Shown here in pieces: positions 17,289 to 25,854 of a stretch of 64,000 nt of DNA (within the stretch, counting starts at the first letter, position 1; the number at the start of each line of letters is the position of its first letter). Both the position numbers and the translations under genes were made by a program. Under the pieces are notes generated by a model. The model saw nothing but the letters and a program-made list of their open reading frames with translations. It ran no database searches and had not been told where the DNA came from. The stretch is from the NCBI GenBank assembly GCA_964624905.1, contig CAZUYK010000004.1, forward strand, positions 1 to 64,000. Reading direction: 5' to 3'. Origin of the DNA: CAZRVH01 sp964624905. GTDB lineage: Bacteria > Patescibacteriota > Gracilibacteria > Peribacterales > Peribacteraceae.

Positions 17289-17324
17289 GGGAAACGGCTC
17301 GTACGTGCGGTATCATACGCGCCC

Positions 17325-18338
17325 ATGCGCATCCTAGCCATTGAAACATCGTGCGACGAGACCGCGGTAGCCATCGTGGAGAACGGCACCAAAGTGCTGA
17401 CGAACATGATCGCCACGTCCCGCGATGCGTTCGCGAAGACCGGCGGCGTGATCCCGGAAGAGGCCGCCCGCAAGCAGTTGGAATGCATGTTGCCCATGCT
17501 GCACCAGGCATTGAAGGAAGCGGGCTGCACGAAGGACGACATCGATGCGATCGCCGTGACGAAAGGACCGGGCCTTCTGGGATCCCTCCTGATCGGCACG
17601 GTGACGGCGCGAACACTGGCCTCGCTGTGGAACAAACCCCTCATCGGCATCCACCACACCATGGGGCATTTGAGCTCCACGTGGCTCGATACCACCGACG
17701 ATGACCAGCCCCAATTCCCCGTCCTGTCGCTCAGCGCGTCCGGCGGACACACGGAACTCTGGTATCGGACCGCGCACACGCAGGGACACCTGCTCGGCCG
17801 CACGCGCGACGATGCGGCGGGTGAAGCGTTTGATAAAGGAGCATCGTTGATGGGACTGCCCTATCCCGGCGGACCGTCGATGGCCAAAGCCGCACTCGAG
17901 GGAAACGAAGACGCCTTCGACTTCCCCATTCCGCTCAAGAAAGAAAAGACGCTCGACTTTAGTTACTCAGGCCTTAAGACCGCGCTGAAGTACGCGATGC
18001 GCGATCACCCGGATGCGAAGACCGAAGACCTTGCGGCGTCGTTTCAAAAAGCCATCAACGTCCAACTGCTCGACCGGTTCCAAGCCGCGCTGGAACAGTA
18101 CCCGGACGCGAAAGAAGTGCACCTGGTGGGAGGGGTATCGGCCAACCAACATCTAAGGAAGATCTGCGCCGTGCTCCCCATCAAGCTGCGCGCCCCCACG
18201 CAGATCCGTTACTGCACCGACAACGCGGCCATGATCGCCTCCGCCGCGTATTTCCTGGCGACTGAAAAGCCGGAGACGATGGAAGAACCTTTTGAAACGG
18301 CGGCGTCGATCCCCCTCGCGGACGCGTTGACCGCATAA
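17325..18338 (+). CDS. tsaD: tRNA threonylcarbamoyl transferase TsaD
   Basis: Transfers threonylcarbamoyl to A37 of ANN-decoding tRNAs. The 337-residue protein begins MRILAIETSCDETAVAI, carries the iron-binding HxxxH in HHTMGH at residues 110-115, SASGGHTEL, YPGGPSMAK and the late LVGGVSANQHLR. TATCAT ends 8 bases before the ATG. The window shows no tsaB, tsaC or tsaE. Confidence 0.97.
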   Translation: MRILAIETSCDETAVAIVENGTKVLTNMIATSRDAFAKTGGVIPEEAARKQLECMLPMLHQALKEAGCTKDDIDAIAVTKGPGLLGSLLIGTVTARTLASLWNKPLIGIHHTMGHLSSTWLDTTDDDQPQFPVLSLSASGGHTELWYRTAHTQGHLLGRTRDDAAGEAFDKGASLMGLPYPGGPSMAKAALEGNEDAFDFPIPLKKEKTLDFSYSGLKTALKYAMRDHPDAKTEDLAASFQKAINVQLLDRFQAALEQYPDAKEVHLVGGVSANQHLRKICAVLPIKLRAPTQIRYCTDNAAMIASAAYFLATEKPETMEEPFETAASIPLADALTA

Positions 18339-18378
18339 GCAGTTGGCAGACGGAAGCGCGCGACGTACGATAGCGGCC

Positions 18379-18936
18379 ATGGAGATCACGCTCAGTTGGG
18401 ACCTCATGGTCATCGTCTTCTTCGCGGTTGTCATCGCGTACAGCTTCATCGTGGGCAAGGACGAGTCGATCAAGATCGTCATCGCATCCTACATTTCCAT
18501 CCTCGCGGTGCAGGGTATCGGCAACATCCTTTCCCTGTTCTTCCAGAACGCAGGCTCCATGACGGCATTCCTGGGCATGGAGGTAAACAACAACATCGTC
18601 AGCACAGCCAAACTCATCATCTTCGTCGCCATGATCATCTTCCTGGCGATCCGGGGAGGGTTCGAAATGCAAAACTCCGATTCGCTCGGCGGCATCATGG
18701 AACCCATCATCACCGCGGCGTTCGGCATCGCGACCGCCGGAATGCTTCTGGCAGCATTACTCACGTTCATCGCAGCGCGCCCCCTTCTGGATCTCACCCT
18801 GATCGACGCGCCGCTCCTGGGGCCGCTCCTCCAGCAAAGCATGCTGGTGCAATGGATGGTCGTGTACCAGCACGTGTGGTTCTCCCTTCCGGCGATTCTT
18901 CTTCTCGTCATCGGGTTTTTGAACAACCGCGAGTAA
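18379..18936 (+). CDS. Polytopic membrane protein, unknown
   Basis: A 185-residue protein of about five hydrophobic helices with very few charged residues (for example LMVIVFFAVVIAYSFIV, LIIFVAMIIFLAI, GMLLAALLTFIAA). No catalytic motif or family is recognised. TACGAT lies 7 bases before the ATG, consistent with its own near-leaderless promoter. It follows tsaD by 40 bases and precedes a VirB2-like gene. Confidence 0.75.
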   Translation: MEITLSWDLMVIVFFAVVIAYSFIVGKDESIKIVIASYISILAVQGIGNILSLFFQNAGSMTAFLGMEVNNNIVSTAKLIIFVAMIIFLAIRGGFEMQNSDSLGGIMEPIITAAFGIATAGMLLAALLTFIAARPLLDLTLIDAPLLGPLLQQSMLVQWMVVYQHVWFSLPAILLLVIGFLNNRE

Positions 18937-19044
18937 GAAATTAGAACATACCAACATTTTGCGTCAACGGAAGTCGGTATTGATGCGCTTGCGTGAGCGG
19001 ACGGCTTCAATGACACTGGACTCGTCTCTCCCACCCCTTTCTTT

Positions 19045-19422
19045 ATGAAGAACACTTTGAAAACGATCCGCCTTTCCGCCACCGCGGTATCGACGGCACT
19101 CATGCTTCGCGTCTCGTCCGCCATGGCGCAGTTCGCAGGACCCACTCCCGACGTCGGAGGCCTGCCCGATGCAGCTAGCCCGGATGATTTCCGCAACGTC
19201 ATCTCCGACATCCTCGCGACGGTCCTGAACTTCCTCGCGCTCGTCGCCGTGGTCGTCATCGTCATCGCCGGTATCCGCCTCATCCTGTCCCAGGGTGAAG
19301 AGGAAGCCAAGGACAAGGCCAAGAAGACGATCTTCTACGCGCTCATCGGTCTCGTTGTCGTCTTGTTCGCCCGCGTCATCGTCTCCCTCGTCACGGTGTA
19401 CCTGGCACAGACGGTTTCCTAA
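19045..19422 (+). CDS. VirB2/TrbC-like pilin protein
   Basis: A 125-residue protein with an N-terminal signal-like segment ending SSAMA, then two hydrophobic helices (VLNFLALVAVVVIVIAGIRLI and ALIGLVVVLFARVIVSLV) joined by a polar loop EEEAKDKAKK. This two-helix layout with a charged cytoplasmic loop is typical of TrbC/VirB2 pilin subunits of type IV secretion systems. It resembles the three genes at 60590-62059. It ends at a symmetrical hairpin terminator. Assignment to a working secretion system is inference. Confidence 0.75.
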   Translation: MKNTLKTIRLSATAVSTALMLRVSSAMAQFAGPTPDVGGLPDAASPDDFRNVISDILATVLNFLALVAVVVIVIAGIRLILSQGEEEAKDKAKKTIFYALIGLVVVLFARVIVSLVTVYLAQTVS

Positions 19423-19447
19423 GAAGACTCATACATCGGATTCCATA

Positions 19448-19472
19448 AGCAGGGCGAAAGCCCTGCTTTTTT
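19448..19472. terminator. Bidirectional terminator between the VirB2-like gene and the PRC-barrel gene
   Basis: An 8-bp stem AGCAGGGC/GCCCTGCT with a GAAA loop, followed by a run of Ts on the plus strand and flanked by complementary A/T tracts, so it can work in both directions between convergent genes. Confidence 0.85.
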
Positions 19473-19499
19473 ATGGTTCGACAGGCTCACCGCGACTCC

Positions 19500-20054
19500 T
19501 TACTCGATCGTGCGTGACAGCGGCGTGGTGTTCAAAGGTTCGAGCGGCGTGAAGACGGGCTCTTCCACCGCAGGCGCTTGGACCGTCGCCTGGTCACGGA
19601 TGACGATGGCATCCGAACGGATCTCCTGCACCGAGGTTACGGGCACGGGCCTGGCCCATCGGAACATCATCTTCGGGAACAACCACTCCACCCGAAAAGT
19701 CTTGGTTTCAAATTGTGCATCCGCGCAGGTTCCCAATTTCTTCCCCGCCTCCGTCACCATCTTCTGCCCTATGACCGTCCTACCCTCCTGCGACAGCTGC
19801 TGCAGACGTACATGGTCCTCCAACGGTGCGAGGACATCGCGATCCCGGATCATCACCATCCTGCCCCAATGCGTAATGTCGGCAACGGGCAGGAACAATG
19901 TTTCGGAATGCATGAAATGGCTGATCTTCACGAAAAACCCCTCCGCCTTGCCCATATCCGGGTGAATGAAAATATCGTCGATTACCCCTATAGCCTGCTG
20001 GCCATGCTCCTCTACCACCGGAAGACCCCTGCAATGCGTGAAGCGGATATGCAT
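19500..20054 (-). CDS. PRC-barrel-like domain protein
   Basis: A 184-residue soluble protein whose N-terminal half resembles a PRC-barrel (GLPVVEEHGQQAIGVIDDIFIHPD, then LPVADITHWGRMVMIRD). These small beta-barrels occur in RNA-processing and photosynthetic proteins. The C-terminus is a Pro/Glu-rich tail. TATGAT lies 8 bases before the ATG. The domain call is moderate and no specific role can be given. Confidence 0.6.
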   Translation of the reverse strand: MHIRFTHCRGLPVVEEHGQQAIGVIDDIFIHPDMGKAEGFFVKISHFMHSETLFLPVADITHWGRMVMIRDRDVLAPLEDHVRLQQLSQEGRTVIGQKMVTEAGKKLGTCADAQFETKTFRVEWLFPKMMFRWARPVPVTSVQEIRSDAIVIRDQATVQAPAVEEPVFTPLEPLNTTPLSRTIE

Positions 20055-20101
20055 CGGAGGCGATCATAGCATTTCCCCAAAGAGCATTGTATGCTTATGG
20101 C

Positions 20102-20245
20102 ATGGACATTTTGACTGATATTTTGGACTTCCTGGCCGATATCTTCCTGGTGAAAAAGCGTTGGCGATTTTTCGGGATTATCGTCACTTTGGCCGCAATT
20201 GGCCTGGGAACGCTGTTTGCCTTGATACAGCTGGGTTACCTATAA
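20102..20245 (+). CDS. 47-aa membrane microprotein
   Basis: A short frame starting MDILTDILDFLADIF, with a basic cluster KKRWRFF then one hydrophobic helix (GIIVTLAAIGLGTLFALI) ending QLGYL. Positive charge before the helix predicts an inside N-terminus. TATGCT lies exactly 6 bases upstream of ATG, the commonest spacing among the near-leaderless genes here, which supports expression despite the small size. Function is unknown; tRNA-Ile follows. Confidence 0.7.
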   Translation: MDILTDILDFLADIFLVKKRWRFFGIIVTLAAIGLGTLFALIQLGYL

Positions 20246-20289
20246 ACCTTGATAGCGGGGCCAATCCAACGTATTCTCTGTCGGCTTTT

Positions 20290-20366
20290 GGGCGACTAGC
20301 TCAGCTGGTTAGAGCGCGACACTGATAATGTCGAGGTCGGCAGTTCAAGTCTGCCGTCGCCCACCA
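20290..20366 (+). tRNA. tRNA-Ile (GAT)
   Basis: A 77-nt cloverleaf with acceptor GGGCGAC/GTCGCCC, anticodon stem CGACA/TGTCG around loop CTGATAA (anticodon GAT), T arm GGCAGTTCAAGTCTGCC and encoded CCA at the 3' end. Confidence 0.97.
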
Positions 20367-20370
20367 TTTA

Positions 20371-21306
20371 TTACTTTATAACACTGGACGCCCTTTCGGC
20401 GCGTTCCGGCATCTCTTCAACAGAGATCGCCTTTGCCTGTTCCTGGATGGCAACGCGAACGCTCACGTCGGTTTCGACGGACAAGTACATCTTCAATGCC
20501 TCTGCCCAGCGGTCGAACGCGACGGTGGAAAAGGCCTCCGGCAGGATGTCCGCGGGGAGGAAATTCACGAGGGACAAGAGATACTGTTCCTTCGTGATGG
20601 ATTCCGGCTGCGGAAGCGTCCAGGCGAGATCGCGAGTGCCGGGATGGAACGCGGAAATGAGCCAGCCCGTGGAGGTGGACGCAAACGTCTGCAGAGACAA
20701 CGGATCGATCGTGGGAACGTCGGACAGAAGTTCCTCGGCTGCGGGCAATTGGATGCGCAAGGCATCGACCGTCATTTCCTGAGTGGTGCGTTCCGTAAGC
20801 CAGCGCTGTATCCCTTGTTCCAAGGTATGAAGCGATGCGGGGGCGGACCAGACGCGGTGAACCGGAATCAACACCGTTCCGCCGGATGAGTGGATAAGGA
20901 TGGGGGTGGTGAGTGCGGAGACCGACATATCCGCACCGTGGCGCTTAATGTGCATCGCTCCCCCGCATCCCTGGGCCGCGAAGGTTCCAAGGGAAACCGA
21001 GAAGCAATCCGCAGCCGCAAAAACGCCTTCTCCTTCGGACAGGATGGGGGCGACATCGTCACGAATGATGATCGTACCGGGCAAGAGACGCGCGGCGATC
21101 GCATTCGCCAGGATGAGCGTCTCGGGGCGCTTGTCGATGGTCAAAACCGTTCCGTCGATGGGATCCGCAGGCGTCGCAAGCTCCGCTCGGGCACCCGCCA
21201 TAATGCTGACGCTCAGCATGGCGAGGAACATAGGAAAAGCGATGAATAAACGGTGTTTTTCAACGCGCTTTTTGGCCACGAGGAGGTGAATAGACGGAAA
21301 AGGCAT
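20371..21306 (-). CDS. Exported/membrane-anchored protein of unknown function
   Basis: A 311-residue protein starting MPFPSIHLLVAKK. A basic N-terminus and a hydrophobic segment (LFIAFPMFLAMLSVSIMAGARA) form a signal anchor or signal peptide. The remaining 260 residues are soluble, with beta-rich (GTVLTIDKRPETLIL) and helical parts. No family is recognised. The longer frame to 21582 is not coding-like; TATAAT lies 9 bases before the chosen ATG. It is divergent from ruvC. Confidence 0.75.
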   Translation of the reverse strand: MPFPSIHLLVAKKRVEKHRLFIAFPMFLAMLSVSIMAGARAELATPADPIDGTVLTIDKRPETLILANAIAARLLPGTIIIRDDVAPILSEGEGVFAAADCFSVSLGTFAAQGCGGAMHIKRHGADMSVSALTTPILIHSSGGTVLIPVHRVWSAPASLHTLEQGIQRWLTERTTQEMTVDALRIQLPAAEELLSDVPTIDPLSLQTFASTSTGWLISAFHPGTRDLAWTLPQPESITKEQYLLSLVNFLPADILPEAFSTVAFDRWAEALKMYLSVETDVSVRVAIQEQAKAISVEEMPERAERASSVIK

Positions 21307-21401
21307 ATTCCCATTATTATAGCAGAAATAAGCCCTTTTAGCCAGTTCCAGAAAGGCCCGAAAAACTGGTATCCAGGCACTGAAAACGCCATACTGCGGC
21401 C

Positions 21402-21893
21402 ATGCGCATCCTCGGAATCGACCCCGGCTTCGCCACCATCGGACTGGGCGTGATCGACAGCACCCATGCGTCGGACCTGAACGTAGTGGAGTGGCTGACC
21501 ATCGAAACCCCTGCCGGCATGCCTTTCGCCGACCGCCTGGTGGAAATCCGAAAGGATTTGGATGAATTTTTGGACGATTCAAAGCCCGACTTGGTCGTCA
21601 TAGAACAGCTCTTCTTCTCCAAAAACCAAACGACCGCCCTGGACGTCGCCCATGCCCGCGGCATTATCATTTGTGCGGTCGCGGAACGCGGCATCCGCAT
21701 GCTGGAGGCATCCCCGATGCAATTGAAGAGCGGCATCACGGGAGACGGCGGCGCGGATAAGAAGCAGATGCAGACGATGCTGATGCACATGCTGAAACTG
21801 CAGCAGATCCCCAAGCCCGACGATGCGGCGGATGCGCTTGCCCTGGCCGTATTCGGCGCGCTGCAGCAACATACGAGTTTGATCCAGATTTAA
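21402..21893 (+). CDS. ruvC: Holliday junction resolvase RuvC
   Basis: Cuts Holliday junctions symmetrically with RuvAB. The 163-residue protein has acidic catalytic positions in MRILGIDPGFATIG, VVIEQLFFSKNQTTALDV and PDDAADALALA, and the family segment near ITGDGGADKKQMQ. CATACT lies 6 bases before the ATG. ruvA and ruvB are not in the window. Confidence 0.96.
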   Translation: MRILGIDPGFATIGLGVIDSTHASDLNVVEWLTIETPAGMPFADRLVEIRKDLDEFLDDSKPDLVVIEQLFFSKNQTTALDVAHARGIIICAVAERGIRMLEASPMQLKSGITGDGGADKKQMQTMLMHMLKLQQIPKPDDAADALALAVFGALQQHTSLIQI

Positions 21894-21895
21894 TA

Positions 21896-21993
21896 CTAAA
21901 AGAAATCAAAGAAATAAAGGTAATCAACGGAATCAAGGATGTACTGTATTAATCTTTGTTTTCTTTGACTTCTCTGATTCCCTTGATTGCCTA
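21896..21993. repeat. Imperfect palindrome of AATCAA-type units between ruvC and recF
   Basis: The left arm contains AATCAAAGAAATAAAGG and AATCAACGGAATCAAGG; the right arm contains the reverse forms TTTCTTTGACTTC and GATTCCCTTGATTGCC. The two arms pair imperfectly and each is itself made of short repeats. It fills the whole gap between convergent genes and could end both transcripts. Confidence 0.55.
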
Positions 21994-23091
21994 TCACCGA
22001 TACTCCACCATCCCCTTCTCCACGTTGTAGAGACCTGTGTTTTCGGCATTCTCCGGCACGCGCACGGCCGTCATGATCACCTGATTGCCCGCGAGCGTCT
22101 TGAGGAGCGCCGTCTGGTGGGCGTCATCGAGTTCCGAGAAGGCATCATCGAGCAATACGACCGGCTTCTCCCCTCTCTTCAGTTCCAAATAGGAAACCTC
22201 CAGGAACAACAGTGCCAGGACGCAGACACGCTCCTGTCCGCGCGAGGCGAAGGCGGGCAGCGGACGTCCGTCGCGCACCACCATCCAGTCCTCGCGGTGC
22301 GGACCCACGTGGGTCGACTGCGTCGCGATGTCTTTCGTACGGGTCGTTTTGTAGAGTTCCCGCATCTCGGCCGCCAATCCCTCCCGCGTCGTCTCCTGGG
22401 TCTTACGATCGTAGCGCAGAAGCACATTCCAGTCCTCCTCCAGGTTTGCCAACTCCTGATGGAACGACAGGTTCAGCGTTCCGATGAGCTCCAAACGCGC
22501 GAGGGTGATCACCGAACCTTTCTCCGCCAGTTCATTCTCCCATAGATCCAACGCCTCCTCTTTCTCATGCCCTGCCGCGATACGCTTCAGAAGCGCGTTT
22601 CGCTGCTGGAGGATCTTCTGGTAGTGCGAGAGCGTGATCATGTATTCCGACGACACCTGCGAGAGCAATTGATCCAGGAACCTGCGGCGTTCCGCGGGCG
22701 GTCCGGTGAACAATTCCAAATCCTGGGGCAAGAACGTCACCGTCGGCAGGAATCCGACATAGGAGGATGCGTCCGCTTTCACATCATTGATGAAGAGCGC
22801 CTTGCGGCGGCGCGGCGCTACCTCGCTCACCACTTCGATCATCTGTTCATCGCCGGCATCGGACCGCACCTTCGCCTTCACGCGGTAGAAGGACTGTTCC
22901 CATTGGACCAGATCGACATCCTCGCGTCCGCGGCAAGAGCGAGTGAGCGAAAGCACAGAGATGGCTTCCAACAAATTTGTCTTTCCGCTTCCGTTTTTCC
23001 CATAGAAAAGATGTGCCGCCGTATCACGGAACGTCACGTCCTGGGCCGCGTAGTTACGGAATTGCCGGAGTTCGAGCGAAAGGAGGCGCAC
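21994..23091 (-). CDS. recF: DNA replication and repair protein RecF
   Basis: An SMC-like ATPase that loads RecA at gaps. The 365-residue protein starts (GTG) VRLLSLELRQFRNY, with Walker A FYGKNGSGKTNLLE near residue 35, a central coiled region, the signature ASRGQERVCVLAL and Walker B VVLLDDAFSELDD. An in-frame TTG at 23100 is an alternative start, but the GTG aligns with the usual RecF N-terminus. recF is often near dnaA, but here it is about 21 kb away. Confidence 0.95.
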   Translation of the reverse strand: MRLLSLELRQFRNYAAQDVTFRDTAAHLFYGKNGSGKTNLLEAISVLSLTRSCRGREDVDLVQWEQSFYRVKAKVRSDAGDEQMIEVVSEVAPRRRKALFINDVKADASSYVGFLPTVTFLPQDLELFTGPPAERRRFLDQLLSQVSSEYMITLSHYQKILQQRNALLKRIAAGHEKEEALDLWENELAEKGSVITLARLELIGTLNLSFHQELANLEEDWNVLLRYDRKTQETTREGLAAEMRELYKTTRTKDIATQSTHVGPHREDWMVVRDGRPLPAFASRGQERVCVLALLFLEVSYLELKRGEKPVVLLDDAFSELDDAHQTALLKTLAGNQVIMTAVRVPENAENTGLYNVEKGMVEYR

Positions 23092-23118
23092 GGAAAACAA
23101 GGGTAGCAGGTTCCCTCC

Positions 23119-23592
23119 TTAGGCGCGCAGCAATTCACGGGCTTCGTCGATCAACCCCTTCACCAATGCAAAGTATTCTTTTCGTCGCACGTATTTCCCC
23201 ATTCCCTTGGGCTTCACCCATACGCAATCATTCACCTCCACCCCGTCGAGTTTTGGCTCGGCATCCCTACCCACGGTGCCGATGACGAACGCGATCTTCT
23301 GGCCGCAAATGTTATCGGGCCGGAAACGACGGTAGGACTTCGGGAAATCGTACTGGTAGATATCCTCGCTGACACCCAACACGCGAACCCCACCGATCCC
23401 CGCCTCCTCCTTCAATTCGCGCACGGCACACTGTTCGTCGGTCTCCCCCGGTTCTTTGCCACCCTGCGGCAGCTGCCATGCGTCTTTCTTCCGCGGTTTG
23501 TGGATGAGAAACACCTCAAAATCATCCCATCCGCCGTTTTCATCGGGACGGAGGAGAAGGATGGAAGCCGCTTCGCGATAGCAATCGGTCAC
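23119..23592 (-). CDS. NUDIX hydrolase
   Basis: A pyrophosphohydrolase of the NUDIX family. The box is complete, GGKEPGETDEQCAVRELKEE plus AG, with the catalytic glutamates in place. QLPQGGKEPGE and KSYRRFRPDNICGQ resemble RNA 5'-pyrophosphohydrolase (RppH-like) enzymes, but substrate prediction is weak. The frame runs back to 23685 without an ATG in a good position; GTG at 23592 (VTDCYREAASILLL) starts at the domain edge. It is downstream of rpmG on the same strand. Confidence 0.85.
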   Translation of the reverse strand: MTDCYREAASILLLRPDENGGWDDFEVFLIHKPRKKDAWQLPQGGKEPGETDEQCAVRELKEEAGIGGVRVLGVSEDIYQYDFPKSYRRFRPDNICGQKIAFVIGTVGRDAEPKLDGVEVNDCVWVKPKGMGKYVRRKEYFALVKGLIDEARELLRA

Positions 23593-23630
23593 GGCGAAAG
23601 TAGACCTGATCCTAGCGATCTCATCAAGCT

Positions 23631-23822
23631 TTAGTTGCTGGAGTGCTTCTCCTCCTTCAGCTTGGTCTCCACGCGCTTCTTGCAAACCGGGCAGTACTTC
23701 TCAGCTTTGAATTCCTTCCAACCAACCCCCTTGGAGTTCTGTTTGTGCAAGCGGACGGTTCCAATACGGTTATTGGATTCCCTGCAGTAAACGGCGAAAA
23801 CGGTGCGCTTTCCACGTGGCAT
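23631..23822 (-). CDS. rpmG: 50S ribosomal protein L33
   Basis: A 63-residue basic protein, MPRGKRTVFAVYCRES followed by NRIGTVRLHKQN and YCPVCKKRVETKLKEEK, matching L33. Three cysteines remain (one near residue 13, then CPVC), so a complete four-cysteine zinc site is not seen. ATG 23822 follows TATAGT by 9 bases; an in-frame GTG lies three codons upstream. The C-terminal tail is slightly extended. Confidence 0.9.
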   Translation of the reverse strand: MPRGKRTVFAVYCRESNNRIGTVRLHKQNSKGVGWKEFKAEKYCPVCKKRVETKLKEEKHSSN

Positions 23823-23886
23823 AGTGGGCACACTATACGGAGAAAAATCCTATCTGCAAGGGCATGTATGGCTTCCAATGACGGAT

Positions 23887-24813
23887 TTAGTGCTTTCCTC
23901 CAGTTTGGAGGTAGTGGAAAGCGCTATTTGCGGCCGTCGCACCCTCGCCCGCGGCCGTGGTGAACTGGGCGAAGTAGTTGCTGGCATTGGTGATATCCCC
24001 CGCTCCGAATACGCCCGGGACCGCCGTGCGCATCGCCTTATCGACATCCAGGAATCCCTTGGCGTCCACGGTGCATCCGATGGATTTTGGCAATTCGGTA
24101 GCAGGGTCGGCACCGATTTCGATGAAGACGCCGTCGAGCGCCAACGTATCCGATCCCTCAAAGGGCGTATCGATCTTCACCCCCGTCACCTTCTGGTCGC
24201 CCAGGATCTCGGTTACATGGGTGTTCAACACCATCGTGACGTTTTCCTTCTCCTTCACCTTATCCACCCAGTACGGCTCCGCGCGGAACGTATCGCGGCG
24301 GTGGATGAGGTAGACCTTCTTGGCAACCTGCGCGGCGATGGCAGCACCTTCGACGGCGCTATCCCCTCCTCCTATGACCGCAACGGTCTTGTTGCGGTAG
24401 AAGAACGCATCGCACGTGGCGCAGTACGTCACTCCCTTGCCCGAAAATTCCGTTTCACCGGGCACGCCCAGGTGTCGCTTGTTGCTGCCCATGGCGAAGA
24501 TGATCGTCTTCCCTTCCACCACGGACCCGTCTTCCAGGTTCAGGGCGAAGTGTCCGTCTTTTTTCTCGATACCCTTCACCCATGCGTTCTTGTGGGTAAC
24601 GTTCTCGAAACTGTAGGCGTGGTTCTTGAAATTTTCCATGAGGTCCGGGCCCGCGATCTCAATGCTGCCAGGCCAGTTGCCGACCTCGGCCGCCGTGATG
24701 CCCAGCCCTCCTTCCACTCCTCCCACGATGAACGTGGAGAGCTTGTAGCGGGCGGCGTAAATGGCCGCGGTGTAGCCCGCGATTCCTGTGCCGATAATCA
24801 TCACATCGAACAT
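23887..24813 (-). CDS. trxB: Thioredoxin reductase
   Basis: A flavoprotein that reduces thioredoxin with NADPH. The 308-residue protein has the FAD motif GTGIAGYTAAIYAARY, the redox pair CATC within TYCATCDAFFYRNK, the NADPH motif GGGDSAVEGA and the C-terminal FAD segment GVFGAGDIT. TACGCT lies 6 bases before ATG, the commonest spacing among the near-leaderless genes. Confidence 0.95.
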   Translation of the reverse strand: MFDVMIIGTGIAGYTAAIYAARYKLSTFIVGGVEGGLGITAAEVGNWPGSIEIAGPDLMENFKNHAYSFENVTHKNAWVKGIEKKDGHFALNLEDGSVVEGKTIIFAMGSNKRHLGVPGETEFSGKGVTYCATCDAFFYRNKTVAVIGGGDSAVEGAAIAAQVAKKVYLIHRRDTFRAEPYWVDKVKEKENVTMVLNTHVTEILGDQKVTGVKIDTPFEGSDTLALDGVFIEIGADPATELPKSIGCTVDAKGFLDVDKAMRTAVPGVFGAGDITNASNYFAQFTTAAGEGATAANSAFHYLQTGGKH

Positions 24814-24852
24814 AGGGAAAGCGTACCTGAGTGGAATCGGGAAGGTAAAGTA

Positions 24853-25617
24853 TTAGGAATGTAACATTTCGAATAACCACCCGTAGAGCTGCTTCGCGCC
24901 CTCGACGAGTCTGGGACCGGGCCTATTCAGGAGCGAATCATCGATCACTTTCACCTGATTGTTCCGTACCGCGCGAAGCGTATCCCACCCCTCGCGCTTC
25001 AGGACGATGTTTTTATCCGAGAGCCTGCCCGCCCCGCACCAACTGATGATGATCAGGTCCGGATCGAACGCCTGCACTTCCGCCAACGTCACTTCCCGAC
25101 TCAACTCTCCCGGCTTGATGGGAAACGCAACACCGCCCGCTGCCGCCACGACCTCCGGAACCCAATTCCCGCTCGCCATCGGAGGCAGGTGCCATTCCTC
25201 CACGTAGACCTTCGGCTTTCGCCCCATGATCTTCGCTTTGTGGCGTACCGCGTCGAACTCCTTCTTCATCTTCATAACTAATTCTGACGCCTCCTTCTCC
25301 TTCTCAACGATGATGCCGAGCGCCTTGATGGAATCGTAGACGGCATCGAGTGTCCGGGGATCTTGGTGAACCACGGGTAAATCCGCCGCCTTCAGCATGG
25401 TCGCCAACTTTTCCTGCACGACTGTTGCCGTGAGGATGAGATCCGGCTGATACGTTTTGATCTCGGCCATATCCACCTTCTGATGGTCGCGCAGGTGAGG
25501 GATCGTTTTCGTTTCCTCGGGAAAATTGCTGAACTGATCGGTGCACACGATGTCCTTGCCGCGCCCAAGCAAGAATAGAATCTCCGTCGCGGCCGGTGAC
25601 AACGATGCTATCCGCAC
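24853..25617 (-). CDS. Cytoplasmic BtuF-like substrate-binding-fold protein
   Basis: A 254-residue protein of the helical-backbone metal-receptor (BtuF/TroA-like) fold: IASLSPAATEILFLLG at the N-terminus, PDLILTATVVQEKL, a long linking helix and WDTLRAVRNNQVKVIDDSLLNRPGPR. Relatives bind cobalamin or iron chelates for ABC import. This copy starts directly with the domain, with no signal peptide or lipobox, and no transporter genes are near. Start GTG 25617 has TATCAT exactly 6 bases upstream, sharing a 25-base gap with the divergent lipoprotein gene. Confidence 0.8.
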   Translation of the reverse strand: MRIASLSPAATEILFLLGRGKDIVCTDQFSNFPEETKTIPHLRDHQKVDMAEIKTYQPDLILTATVVQEKLATMLKAADLPVVHQDPRTLDAVYDSIKALGIIVEKEKEASELVMKMKKEFDAVRHKAKIMGRKPKVYVEEWHLPPMASGNWVPEVVAAAGGVAFPIKPGELSREVTLAEVQAFDPDLIIISWCGAGRLSDKNIVLKREGWDTLRAVRNNQVKVIDDSLLNRPGPRLVEGAKQLYGWLFEMLHS

Positions 25618-25642
25618 GCGACTATGATACTATACCCGCCGC

Positions 25643-25828
25643 ATGACACGCGCAGTTCTCATCGGATCCAGCATGGCATTGAGCATCTTCCTCGCGGGAT
25701 GCGGGAAGGACGAAGCAACCGAAACCGAGAAGCAGTGGAAAGCATACGTGCCTCCGGTTGCGACAGGGGCATTAACAAACAGCGGTGCCGTGGTTCCAAA
25801 AGTGGGAACGGGAGCGGTGAAGAACTGA
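25643..25828 (+). CDS. Small lipoprotein
   Basis: A 61-residue protein with a lipoprotein signal peptide, MTRAVLIGSSMALSIFLAGC, the lipobox being FLAGC. The mature part of about 42 residues is polar, with alternating Val/Gly/Thr (VATGALTNSGAVV). It is expected to be lipidated by Lgt and anchored outside the membrane. Function is unknown. TACTAT ends 9 bases before the ATG and overlaps the divergent promoter of the BtuF-like gene. Confidence 0.75.
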   Translation: MTRAVLIGSSMALSIFLAGCGKDEATETEKQWKAYVPPVATGALTNSGAVVPKVGTGAVKN

Positions 25829-25854
25829 ATATCATGATATATACCCCATACGCT

